NCBI RefSeq assembly: GCF_030253575.1
Contig: NC_080561.1
Location: 36,999,564 to 37,063,563, forward strand
Length of the DNA stretch: 64,000 bases
Origin: Rhododendron vialii
Taxonomy: Eukaryota; Streptophyta; Magnoliopsida; Ericales; Ericaceae
Direction: 5' to 3'
Part shown: positions 24,646 to 36,100 of the stretch, piece by piece
Position numbering within the stretch: the stretch's first letter is position 1
Layout: each line of letters begins with the position of its first letter
The notes under the pieces: generated by a model
The model's database searches: none
Told to the model about the DNA's origin: nothing
What the model saw: the letters and a program-made list of their open reading frames with translations, nothing else
Program-made: the position numbers and the translations under genes

Positions 24646-25883
24646 ATGATTGTGAAGTGGTATATAAGATAAGCGAACCCTAGTTATGATTCGGGCATGA
24701 TAAGCTTTCTTTTGTTGTAATGAGAGGGATACACGCTAGGTACATAACTGAAGTGCAATCCGCGACAACAAAAGAAAGTGAGCTCATGGGACAGGGCATA
24801 GCTAGCGGTTGGGGAGGAAAGATCTCGCGGAGAGATCTTAGATTTCACATTAGGTTATGAATAGTAATGAACTGGCTTATGTGGAGAATATTTGTTTGGC
24901 TTCTTCGATTCAATATTATCTTGTTACCTGCTAATTGTAAAGTAAGAGGGGTGGTTGGGTTGAATTATTCTACTGGGTGATTTATCACTCACGGATACGT
25001 CTGTATCCTGGCAAATCGTTTGCTTCGGCGATCAATTTGCCAGTGGGCACAGGATTCAATGGAGATGATTCAAAGATGGTGCAGTTCAACACGGAAAGAA
25101 TATCAAGAATGAAGATCTAGTATGCTTCAGATTTGTATCAAGTTTAGAGTCAGCTCTGAAGTTAATGTATTTTGAATCAGTAATTTATCTTGTGACTGTA
25201 ATAGCTAAACTTTATTTTGAAAAATTATATTTATTTAGCAAATTTTCTTAAGATTTTATTTTATATTGCTTCCGAAAAGTCGAGGCGTTACAGATTGTAC
25301 TACCGTACGAAGAATAATAAGATGTTTTGATTTGATTATAGACAAATGTGGAATGACGTGAGTTTAATAATGTAACTAGTTAAAGAAGTAAACGGCTAGT
25401 GACCTTGATGTGAAGTCTAGGACTCTTAGGCGATAATTTGCAGCTTGTTGATAGTCACTTGTATTATAGGCGTATCTGTCCATACTCATTCATTCTCGAT
25501 GTATGATTCATTCAAACTACATATAGCTTGAGCTTAGAATTCTCTACTGGGCTAGTGTAGCTCAACCAAATCTTTCTTTTTAGGTTCTGATGCCGGGCAA
25601 TAGATTGCATGCATTGTGTGCTTGACAGTAAAAGACTTTTGGAAGCTGACATCACTGGTTATTTCGTCATCTTTGAGAAGATCTCATTTCGTTAAAGATG
25701 GTTTTGTAAATAATTACTATTGAGTTTTCTTTTGACTAAAGTTGTAATTATCTAAACTTAAGGATTTGTTTGTAAATTAAACTGGTGAGAAACTCCTTTG
25801 GGTAACGTATATGATATGCGAGGTTTTTCTTTTATTGAAATGTATTACTTAATCATGTTGAAAATCGAGGGCGTGACAAAGAC

Positions 25884-28863
25884 AGACCTACTAAAAACAT
25901 TGTACTACAGTCCTACCAATAGTGTGTCCAGTTCCATCTAAAACCATGAACTATTTCTTATAGTTGACAAGAACAGATGATCAGATCTTCTGTGTGTAAG
26001 CTGAACTCTACACACCGGATCATCTACTTTATAAAATAAAAGACACACATGCACAACATACAATAATATTATGCAAACATTATCCATAAAAAAAAACTCA
26101 TAAAAAAGGGATAAAACTGATTAATAAATAACAATAAAAAATATTTAATCCATTACACAAAAACATGATTTTTAGTATAATTTTCTAACACATAAATCTC
26201 AGTGAGTAAAGCGTTCTTGGAAACATGCAATCAAGTCAATTGAAGATCAATAACCACGAGACAAATAAAATTTATCTCATAAGTCTATCCCATAATCACA
26301 TTTGACTTTCATTTGTAAGACAAATGTAGTTTGATTACTGAATTATCGATGCCCGTTCAATCTAACATTTATTGAGATGAGCTACTCAAAAAGCTCAACA
26401 AAACGAACAGTGATCAAATTTTTGAGCTCGAAATGTGCTGCCCAACTCCCTACAGTGCTTTTGAACTTTCAGTGACGAAATATTTTTCCTCCTGCACAAA
26501 CAATAAGCTGAATTTTTTTTTTTAAGTTTTATCAACTCTTGGGGAACCAATTCATTGAAATTTGCTCCGACTTTAATCTGGTCATCTACTGCTAAACTCT
26601 GGAACTAATCCTCCAGATGGTATAAGTGATGTTCGGAAAAAAAAAACTGGTCAGAATATCACGAATTATGTAAAACCCTAACGGGAATGCAAACATAAAT
26701 GATACAATGAATGAGATGAAAACTTGCTCCAACATTAATTCCACAAGTAGGTAGGCAGGCAGGTAATGCTAGATTAATAATAAATAGTAATTCAGCTAGC
26801 TCATAGACTTGAAGGTTTTTGAGGAAAGGCCCATAAGTGTCCTCATTAATTGGGTCACAGATTTTCTCCCAAGTAGAATAGGCATATCCCAATTAAATTA
26901 AAATTTCTTCCCGTGGTCCTGTTAGGTTCTGTGTGAGATTTTCAGTCCATTTCGATGATCCGAATCGTTATTATAGAACTCAACGAGAATAATAATGGTG
27001 AAAACCCTTTGATGACCCGGAAATTGGATTTCCAAATTAATTTGCACGCAACTTGACTAAATTTCAGGCCTTAAAATTAATGACCATGCAAACCCTCTGA
27101 TGACCCGAAAATTTAAAATATTTTGCCTTTGTGAAATTCTTATCTTCACTTTGACCAAACTTTACGATAGGTTGAGAGGATCCACCGTCTCCTAGAGCTC
27201 TACTTTTCCAAACTAGTACTGCAGTCTTGAAGAATGGTAGGTTAAGTACGAGACAAAACGAACGAAAATTGCCAGCCTTTTTGACTTTAATTAATGGGAT
27301 TGCACTCATTCACAATTCCCTTGGCCGACGAGCAAATGCAATGGATAGGATAACCCATCTGTGTATCGAGATTGAGGTTGCTTTAAGACCACCTCTTCCG
27401 CCATCCACACCATTCAATCTCCACAGCTGTAATCGTTTTAATAATGTGTCTGAAATTGTTCGATGCACGTGAATCTCATACAGTATATAGAGAGCCTACA
27501 CCCATCGGGTAGTTATGAATGTATCTGTATCCAGATCAATGCATTCTAGTTTGTGCCCATAAAATTTTTGTTATAGTTTTTTTTCCACCTATGCATTTTT
27601 ATGTTTGTTTTGCAACAAGTCTAATTATGCCTTTTGTTGATCTCTACATTTATCTTTTTATTTAAATTTAACTTTGATCTATAAAACAAATAAAGTAAAC
27701 AAACATCTTTTAGAAACGAAATAAAAAGTTATATTAATCAATCTAGTTACAATGGAAAAGCTAGCTAATTATAAAATTCTAACCATAGGCACTCTTTTAT
27801 AGAAGGTACACAACAAAAGTATAGGTAAAACACCGATGTGAAATTGATATTAGATATGTGTAGAAGTTTTTGTCAGCAGGTTAAAAAACAAGTACTAGTG
27901 TTTTTGTATTGTTCTGATTTCATTCAAGGTCTCGAAGGGAGGAAAACGTACATAAAACTTGTATTTATTTTTTATTTTTTGTTTCTATGTGAAGAAGTAG
28001 AATTTCTTGGATTTTTCTCTCTCAATAAAGCTCCCCACAAAATAATGCAAAATCTATGCAAAAGGCTAAATGGGTGCTTAATGCCTTAATGGATATGGAG
28101 TTAACATAAACATCATTATGCAATAGTAGTGCTAGGTGTAATGAAATTATTAACAAGCAAAATGTCTATAAAAATAAGAAGCAAAATGTCCATAAAAATA
28201 AGAAGCAAAATGTGGTAAGACAACAGGGTGAAAAACTAGTCCATGTCTATGCTTCTTCATTGTCTCATTTAGGATCTTATATCAAAATATTGATTTGAAT
28301 TGTTCATTTCATAGGGGCTAACAAGTATGATCACATCTATACAAAGTCATCTTTACAAATATTGATAACGATATGAACGAACTAGATTTTGTTTAATATA
28401 TAAAATAGATGGTTTAAGTGTTTAAATTTTTTTATTGTTATTTTAATTACTATTAAAATACAATCTCTTTTTATGTACTTATTGATACCGATCAAACTTA
28501 TTATTACTTATAAAAGTTTCCACACTAGATTTCTAGGAAATGAATAATTTGAATCATTGTTTTAAACTCAGAGCGAGTTTATAAATGGGTATGGAGCGGA
28601 GCTGATCACTTTTGCTCCTGTGATTTTGCTGATGTGGCACTGCTTAGCTCGGCTCGACTAGATCCAATAGGCAAAACACTCCTTACTAAAAAATTACCCA
28701 CAACTCTTGGGATACTGCCGTGATGTCTCAAATTCTTCCACCGTCATACATTAAATAGGGCTCGACACTAATTGTATGAATTTCACATGTGGCGATAGTC
28801 GATAGAAGCGCTTGAAGAACCACGAGACAATAAACACTAAATTAATCTCCAGAGATGCTATTG
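25884..28863. other. AT-rich intergenic region, no gene recognised
   Basis: The left part (to about 26400) probably continues the old repeat interrupted at 20441. A short direct repeat of AAACCCT(T/C)TGATGACCCG lies at 27001 and 27096. A 27-bp tandem unit (AGCAAAATGT plus AAAAATAAGA) lies at 28158-28212. No splice-consistent coding exon was found. Confidence 0.5.
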
Positions 28864-29239
28864 GTACAGACATACCAGTATATACATACCCCGCGTAGAA
28901 ACCAGTTTTGAGCCCGTTTTGGGTTTAAAAAAATGATCAAATTTGCTCATTTTGTTTAAAATATTTTGCTCAGGATCCCTGCAAAGAATAAGCTAAATCG
29001 AATATCGGTAGAGGCGTTTACTATGCATCCAATTTTGTCCAAGAATTCGGGCTAGAATTCTATAGCAAAGTTGGATGTATCGCAAACACCCATAATGATA
29101 TCCAGTTTCGTTGATTTTTTACGGAGACCCTAATGAATAAAGTATTTTAAACAAAATGAGTGGATCGAATTTTTTTTAGAACCCAAAACGGGCTCAAAAC
29201 TGATTTGTACACGAAGGTACAGATTAAAAATATGTACCT
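28864..29239. mobile_element. MITE with about 85-bp inverted arms
   Basis: The left arm runs CAGTTTTGAGCCCGTTTTGG, TGATCAAATTTGCTC, CATTTTGTTTAAAATA. The same order recurs on the opposite strand at 29110-29205. Outer ends are GGTACA-like. The target duplication is not clear. A spacer of about 120 bp separates the arms. Confidence 0.75.
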
Positions 29240-29307
29240 TTATCATTTTTGATTAATCTCTCCTTCCCCTCCTGTTTTCGATAAGGTAAAAAAAATTGAA
29301 AATATAC

Positions 29308-29527
29308 ATGTACCGACCGGGGGAGAGAAAACGTACCGATGGCCTCCGGCGGGCCGTCTCCGGCTACTGGACGGCCGATCCGAGCCATCCAAAAATTCTA
29401 ACAAAAAACATCAATGGGCTTTCGCGGGAATCAACGGCATCCGAGGTGTGTAGGGTACTTGATCTGAGTACCCATTTTTCGTGCATCCCGCCTGCGGTAC
29501 ATTTTCTCTCCCCCTCAGTTGGTACAT
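29308..29527. mobile_element. Shorter relative of the Mutator-like hairpin family
   Basis: Its interior matches one arm of the hairpin family (CGTCTCCGGCTACTGGACGG, then the TCAACGGCATCCGA block). The opposite arm is missing. The termini form their own inverted repeat: ATGTACCGACCGGGGGAG against ATGTACCAACTGAGGGGGAG reversed. I found no perfect 9-bp duplication here. Confidence 0.7.
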
Positions 29528-30086
29528 ATAGCATTAGACTTAGCAAAAATTTCTCATATTTCCATTTTTTGAGGTAAAGAACAAACACATTTCGCAATCA
29601 AACATAAGGACAAATGTTCATATGAAAGTGGCTAAAATCCTAGAATACCCTATGAAAATACTTAAAATTCTAGGGTACTGTATATATGAAAGTGCCCAAA
29701 ACACTAAGGTACCCTATGAAAGTATCTAAAACTGTTAAACTCTAAAACAATATGAAAGTACTTAAACATGTTTTGGCCTTATGGCTAAAAAATTCAAAAA
29801 ATTGAAGGAGCTCTATTAAAAATTATTTTGTTTGCATCAATGAAAATTATTTTACCATAGTTAAGACTAATTTTCCGGGAAAAATTAGCCCCACGAGTCC
29901 ACGACCGTTAGGAACTCCGTCTTCGTCCGCACTGGGTCCCCTATTGTCCCCCAGCTCAGACGAACCGTCCAACTACATTCCGACACGTACCGGAACAGCG
30001 CAGCTGGCTTCACGTCATTCTTCGATCCGTTAGAATATTCCGATTCCACATGGCATTAGTCTCTCTCCAAACTTAAAAAATGCCAT

Positions 30087-30420
30087 GAGTACCGACCGGC
30101 CGCGCAGAGACCGTCTCCGGCCACCGGACGGCCGATCCGAGCCGTTTCAAAATTCTAAAAAAAAAACCGATGGTTCCTTGCGGGAACCAATGGCATCAGA
30201 TGCATGTACAGTGCTTGATCTAAAAAATGGTGTTTAGATCAAACACCTTACACACATTGAATGTCATTGATTCTCGCGTGGGTCCCATCGGTTTTTATTG
30301 TAGAATTTTTGAACTGCTCAAATTGGCTGTTTGGTGGCCAGAGACGGTCTGGTGCAGCCAGTCGGTATGAATTCCCTCCGCTCGGTCGGTACCTATATCA
30401 TTTCATTTTTATTAAAAAGG
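30087..30420. mobile_element. Mutator-like hairpin MITE, copy 4 (9-bp TSD)
   Basis: AAATGCCAT is duplicated at 30078-30086 and 30421-30429. The left end is GAGTACCGACC. The right arm ends GGTCGGTACC and then has about 28 extra bases before the duplication, so the left end is probably trimmed. The arms pair across a short loop near 30225 and are more diverged than in copies 1, 2 and 5. Confidence 0.8.
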
Positions 30421-30940
30421 AAATGCCATTAGTCGCGTGTATATAATATTATAAAAATAGAGAGAGAGAACAGGAAAGTTATGGCTACCGATGAAATGGG
30501 TACGGACAGGGCACATACAGTGTGGACCCTACTTCGAAATTTCACATAAATGATCCATGTCGTTCAATAATTTTAAAATAATTTTTGAATATACTTTTAA
30601 AAAAAATCACCTCAATTGAATATTCATAAGTATTTGGTCTACTCTTTCAATTTTTCATTTAGAAGTTAGGATTCTAAATTATGAATGAAGAATGAAAGTT
30701 TGGATCGAGAACTCAGAGATATCCAATTGAGCTGGTTTCTTGCAAGACCATTTGAAAAATTATTTTGAATTGCTCGGATTATTCGTGTGAAACTCCGAAA
30801 TGAGCCCAACAACCGTAATGCACGGGCCATACCCATTCCATCCGTACCCATAGAAGGACCGAGAATGAAGAAACGTAGGGAATTTCTCCTTTGTCCTTTT
30901 CTTCTTCTTTTTCCTTTTTCATCTTCTTCTCTGAGCACAT

Positions 30941-30950
30941 AATATATAAA
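30941..30950 (+). promoter_or_regulatory. TATA box of the pyrophosphatase gene
   Basis: AATATATAAAG precedes a purine-rich then CT-rich leader (CTCTCTCTCTC at 31015-31026) and a 5'-UTR donor CAG|GTACGT at about 31092. The position fits transcription starting near 30975. Confidence 0.6.
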
Positions 30951-31092
30951 GCGAAGAAAAAGCACAGAGCGGGAACGCGTACACCTTCAGCTTTCCTCTT
31001 CCCAAGTGCCCCCCCCTCTCTCTCTCACGCCTCGAGATCTGAGCCTTTCCTTCAACTCTTCTCACAGAAGGCTACTTCTTTCATCACTTCAG

Positions 31093-33127
31093 GTACGTTT
31101 CAACTTCGGTTTTCCGAGCGCTGAGATCTATCTTCTTCTGCAGTTTTTTTTCCCCCTTGTCCTGGTAAGGCTTCAGTTTCCAGCGTTTAATCGGAGTTTT
31201 TTTTTTTCCTTCCGATTCAACGTCGATTCTCTTCAAATTCCGGTGTATGCTTACACCTTTTCTAAATAAATGCACGTGCGTGCATGTGCTTGTGAATTTG
31301 TTTGGGGATTGTTGTAATTTCGCGTTCTAAAGTTCAGCTGAGACACTTGAAAATTTGGTGCGATTTTTCTGCGTTTCGGCAGATCTGTGTTTTTTTGTGT
31401 TCGTAGCACATAATAAGTCTTTACAGTCTCAATTCGTCCATTCATTCCGGTAATCAATGGTTTAGATTTTAAAACATTCTTCCCACACGACGAGTTCAAC
31501 AAAATCTAATCATTAAAAACACTTTTTGTACGAAGGAGATTGCCTGGACCAAGTCTGATTTAGATTTTAGAAAAAGACTCTTCAGTCTCATCTCGTCCGT
31601 TCATTTTAATAATCAATGGTTTAGATTTTAGAAAAAGACTCTTCCCGGGAAGTAACTATTTTTTGGAGTCTTTATATAATCTATCTTACTGTTAAAAATA
31701 CTTTTGTGCGGCGGAGATTGCCCGGACTGCTAACACATACGGCAAAGAAGTCATTTCCTATTTTTTTTTTCTAGGGCTGAGAAGTAACAGAAGGGAATAG
31801 TTAATGTCTATCACTACGTTAAATATTGTAATTTAATGTATATCACTAGATTGAATGTATAGCATAATCATAATTTGGTTTGGCTTTGACTGATAGTTGA
31901 AGCATATTCGGGCACTGAGAATAGTTTAATGAGTATCATCACTGTGCCAACTTCTGATGATAAAATATCCCAAAACCTATTGAATTGAGGTCAAGGTTTG
32001 AAACGATGCATTTCTAATTCAGTTGAGGTATTTTGGCGGACCTTCTATCTGCCCTACAGTTGCTGGGGTCTTTTAATCCTGATATATTCGTCGGTAATTT
32101 CCTTTAATCGGTAATTTAGTTATCCTTGATCTTTTGTTAGACCATGTTTGACTTTTGTGTTCAAGACTTGTCTATTTGTCATGTTAGGAAGTATCAAGGA
32201 AGTATAATCGTAGACAGAGCGAGATTGGATTCCAGATTTGATGTTGGCATGTTGCTGGGTGCAAATAGTTAAAACATGGCTTTGCTAAGTTGGATGTTCC
32301 GATTTTATCATACATAGGTCCAAAGAATCATGTTATGACCACTTCAATTTACTTCTGTCTGTCTTCGTGCTTCATTTAGTGCATTTCGTGTGAATTATTT
32401 GTGATGACATTTCTTAAGATTATTAACACACATACGAGGCTCCAAAATCATGTGACCCAACTGCCTGTGGCTTTTGAAGTGTGGTTGTTCCATCCTTGCT
32501 ATGTTATCATGTGTTTAAATTCTGTCTTATTTCATAGTCATAACGCAATTTAAGAGCTCAGAAGTCATCTTAGTTCAAGATGCATCTTAAATTTTAGTTT
32601 CTTACGTGTTTCCTTCCCTCCTTGCGGAAGGGTGGTATATATGCTACTTCCCATTTTCAGGTTGTTTGTTTTGCTTTATAGTGCAAGTGGCTGGACCACA
32701 TCTACATTTTTGGGTCATAAGAGTTGTAAATTTCTATGATATGAAGTATTTCTAGGTTGTGTAATGTATGGTCAAGGTCATCAGTGACTCCAATATAAGG
32801 GGTTATGTGTGTTATGTGTTAGTGTTTTTATTCTCCGGATATACCTTTGATTACTAGCTTTGTTAGTTTACTAGACATGAAGCAATGCCCATTTCTCTGT
32901 CAATGGCAGTTTTCATCTGACGCAAATTTCATATGGTCTGCAAGACTGCAATTTACATTATGTATTTATGGGAAAATGTAATCTGGCTCAATTTCATTAG
33001 AATTTTGGGACATGGATGTTGTTAAAGTGCTTCATTTTATTATAATGCCCAGTAATTTGTAAAGTTAGTCGCTAGTTTTGTGTCACAGAAGAGAGAAACC
33101 TTACCGCCGTTATTGTTGTCCATGCAG
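31093..33127 (+). other. 5'-UTR intron of the pyrophosphatase gene (inferred)
   Basis: Donor CTTCAG|GTACGT is at 31092/31093 and acceptor CATGCAG is at 33127, ten bases before the ATG. The intron contains a diverged direct repeat at 31420-31535 and 31588-31725 (CGTCCATTCATT/CGTCCGTTCATT and AATCAATGGTTTAGATTTTA, then GGAGATTGCC). Confidence 0.6.
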
Positions 33128-33136
33128 CTTGCAAGT

Positions 33137-36100
33137 ATGGATCTACCTACCGAGATACCAAACAAAGCACCTAATTCTCATGGTCATGGATCTCATGGGC
33201 CTCTTAATGAAAGAATTCTTACATCCATGACCAGAAAATCAATTGCTGCACATCCTTGGCATGATCTTGAGATAGGTATTTTATTATAAGGAATTGAGTG
33301 TTGATACAATTTTCTTGATTTTTACTGATATAATATCTCTGGTCTGTAATTCTGTCCTTATGATTCATTGCAGGACCTGGAGCCCCTGCAGTTTTCAACT
33401 GTGTAAGGATTCAGAACTTGATATGGCTGAATTTATTGGCTAATTTTAGCATTCTAAAAATTAGAGGATAAACACAAGGAAGACCAATTGTAGTTCAAGT
33501 TGAATATTTTTTGTTGGAGGAATAGCATAACAAAATCAACAGTTTTAGTTTTAAACACTAAGCATAGTTAATAAACCTTTGAACTGGTTACATGACATGA
33601 AGAGTAGAGGTAGACAGTCACATAATCCCCAAGTTTTTGAAAATATCTCAAACTGCTAAAATTCGCGAGAACGATGGAAGCACGAGCGCAGTGCGAGGAT
33701 TGACTGCGGGAGCGCAAAGCATTTTGAAGGACTATTTGACTAAGGGTAGACCTTATTTGATGTGTTCCCTTTTGGAGTTTGGACTTCTGAAAAACCCACA
33801 CAATTTTGTCCACAGTTTTGATGTGGTGTATAGTGTTTTGCCCACTTTTCTGTTTTCTATTTCGAATTATGCTTCTAAACAACTGCACGTGTTTGCTATT
33901 ATGGTATTTAACCAACTTATTGATTTTGTTTAAGGTCCCACAGTACCTATGGGAATACATAGAAAACAACTGGCAGTATTGCCTTAAAAAATTTGTTCTG
34001 GTCTGTTTTTGCTCAAGTACTATTCTAGTCTGTACCATGTTTGTGCAAAGGGGATTTAGTGGCTGTGGGCATAAGCTTCATCAGATACTTTGCTATCCCA
34101 TGATTAAGGAACCTGGCAATCATCAAAATTTTGCTTTATGTAGTGGAGACAGATAATTTTGCTTCATGCTCTTTTGTTTGGGAAAATGGAGGGGGCATTT
34201 CTTATACCAGGCAAAATGGCTTTAGTTCTTTGAGTCCTCAAAAAACGTATACCAGCATCGTTTGTGATACGCACTTGGTTTGAAGTTTCAAACAAGTCCT
34301 TACTAGCTAGTACAGATGTGAATTTTTATCACTTTAGAGATAGTTTTTTTCATTGTATGTGTATAAAGATATTCTTTATTTTACCTTCTGTCAATTTTAC
34401 AAACGACGAAATGGATCCTCTCCAGTCTCTTGGAGAAATTGGATGGCCATTATGACCCATTTTTAGGCTCTTTCCATTTCCATTTCAATTATTGGGACGG
34501 TCCACCATTTTAGACTTCTTCGAGAACATCAAGTATGCAAAAAATCATATTGATCTGATATTGTGTGCTATGTTTGTGTAACACTTTTATCTTGGAAATA
34601 TGGCTTTTGAAAACATTGCAACACTTCATAGAAATCCATTTTCTCAAGATAATCTGTTACTATGAAAACATATCAGACGATAGCTGATCAACATGATTTT
34701 TGGCGTGCCTAATGTTCTCAGTGAGGCCCAAAGAGTGAAGGTCCCAATCACCAAAATAAGCCTGGAAAGAGCCTGAACATAGGTCGGACTGGACCGTCTA
34801 GTCCCTCCAAATGGACTGGAGATGATCCAATCCCTTGTGCAAACTGCCCATAAACAATCACAGAATATCTAGAGGTCTCGCTTCACACATACTCTAGAAT
34901 AAATGTGTTAATTATTTCAGGTGGTTGAAATCAGCAAGGGTAGTAAGGTGAAATACGAACTTGACAAGAAAACTGGAATGATCAAGGTAATCATGACTAG
35001 TCAGTTGCCATATCAGTAGATTTTTTTTCCATCTTACAAGGTTGCTTAAGCCTATGTATGTTTGCAGGTCGACCGTGTGCTATACTCATCAGTTGTGTAT
35101 CCACATAACTATGGCTTCATCCCTCGTACTCTCTGCGAGGACAATGACCCCCTGGATGTCTTAGTTATTATGCAGGTGGGCTGTTTGATATGCAATCACT
35201 GACATTTGCAATTATTTGCTTACCTTAGCAATTATGGCCAAATATTTTGTAACCTGCTTCTGGTTCCTTATGAGATTTTAAATTTTGGGGACTATTAGCT
35301 TGGTCAGAATCTTTCGAAGGTATTACTATATTGTTACAGTGAGAGAGTCAGAGACCTATGAAAACAAGTAGTTATAGACAGAGAAGTGGAAGAGAAATGC
35401 TCATGTGGTGTCTTTTAGAGTCTTTCTATCTGTGAAGAAATGAGTGAAAATGTTTAACATAACAAATCAAAAGAGAACATAATTTTCACTGCAAGGGGTG
35501 GCCCCTTGGTTGGCTATACTGGTTCTATTCTGCCAGGTGTATTATTGGACAGCAAACCCTGTTCAGATAATGATAGAAAGACATATTTCAATCCATAAAT
35601 GAACACTGTCTAATGACCTTGAGATGGGTTTTACATTGCAAATTTAAGGGAAAAAGGTTACTCTGTACGTAGAAAATTGATGACTTTGTTAAGATGTCAT
35701 TTTTCCATTTTTTACCTGATGACAAGGTGTAGATTCTCACGTGCTCCGGATGGGGTAGTGGATTTTAGCAGAACCAGTGGATTTTATTGCAGGATAATTG
35801 AATTCTAAAGTGACGAGTCACCATAATACACTTTTTTACCACCCAAATGTTACAGCATTGGAGTATGCGTGGTCCGATTTACAGTAGCCTTGCGGTTGCA
35901 CCTCAATTGGGTGACATAGTCCACTACAAATTCATTTCCATATGCACATGTAGTCCAGATTTTTATTTTTATACTGCCATGCAATGCTTTACCACAAGCT
36001 TTTACGAACAAATACAGGAGCCAGTTCTTCCAGGATGCTTTCTTCGTGCTAAAGCAATAGGTCTTATGCCTATGATTGATCAGGCATGTATACTGTCCCT

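Larger units (their letters stand above)
22617..25292 (+). mobile_element. Inner solo LTR (2,676 bp), TSD GATTG
   Basis: It begins TGTAACGACCCGGATTTT and ends GTCGAGGCGTTACA. GATTG is duplicated at 22612-22616 and 25293-25297. TATAAATA at 22935-22942 after a pyrimidine-rich stretch gives a plausible promoter on the plus strand. Ends are similar to, but not the same as, those of the outer LTR, so it is a related family inserted later. No coding domain lies inside. Confidence 0.9.
20441..25878 (+). mobile_element. Outer solo LTR (about 2.76 kb without its insert), TSD AAGAC
   Basis: It begins TGTAAAGACCCGAAA and ends ATCGAGGGCGTGACA, the TG...CA form of an LTR. AAGAC is duplicated at 20436-20440 and 25879-25883. 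No gag or pol reading frame lies inside, so it is a solo LTR left by recombination. The end style resembles Ty3/gypsy LTRs of plants (inferred). A CT-rich leader-like block sits at 20612-20710. It contains the CTACCGGTAG array, 36-bp and 112-bp repeats, a two-copy 22394-22522 repeat, and the inner LTR. Confidence 0.88.

Noticed and set aside
33568-34038. 156-codon minus-strand frame
   Set aside because: Sits in intron 2 of the pyrophosphatase gene on the other strand, overlaps repeat Y, and has no recognisable domain.
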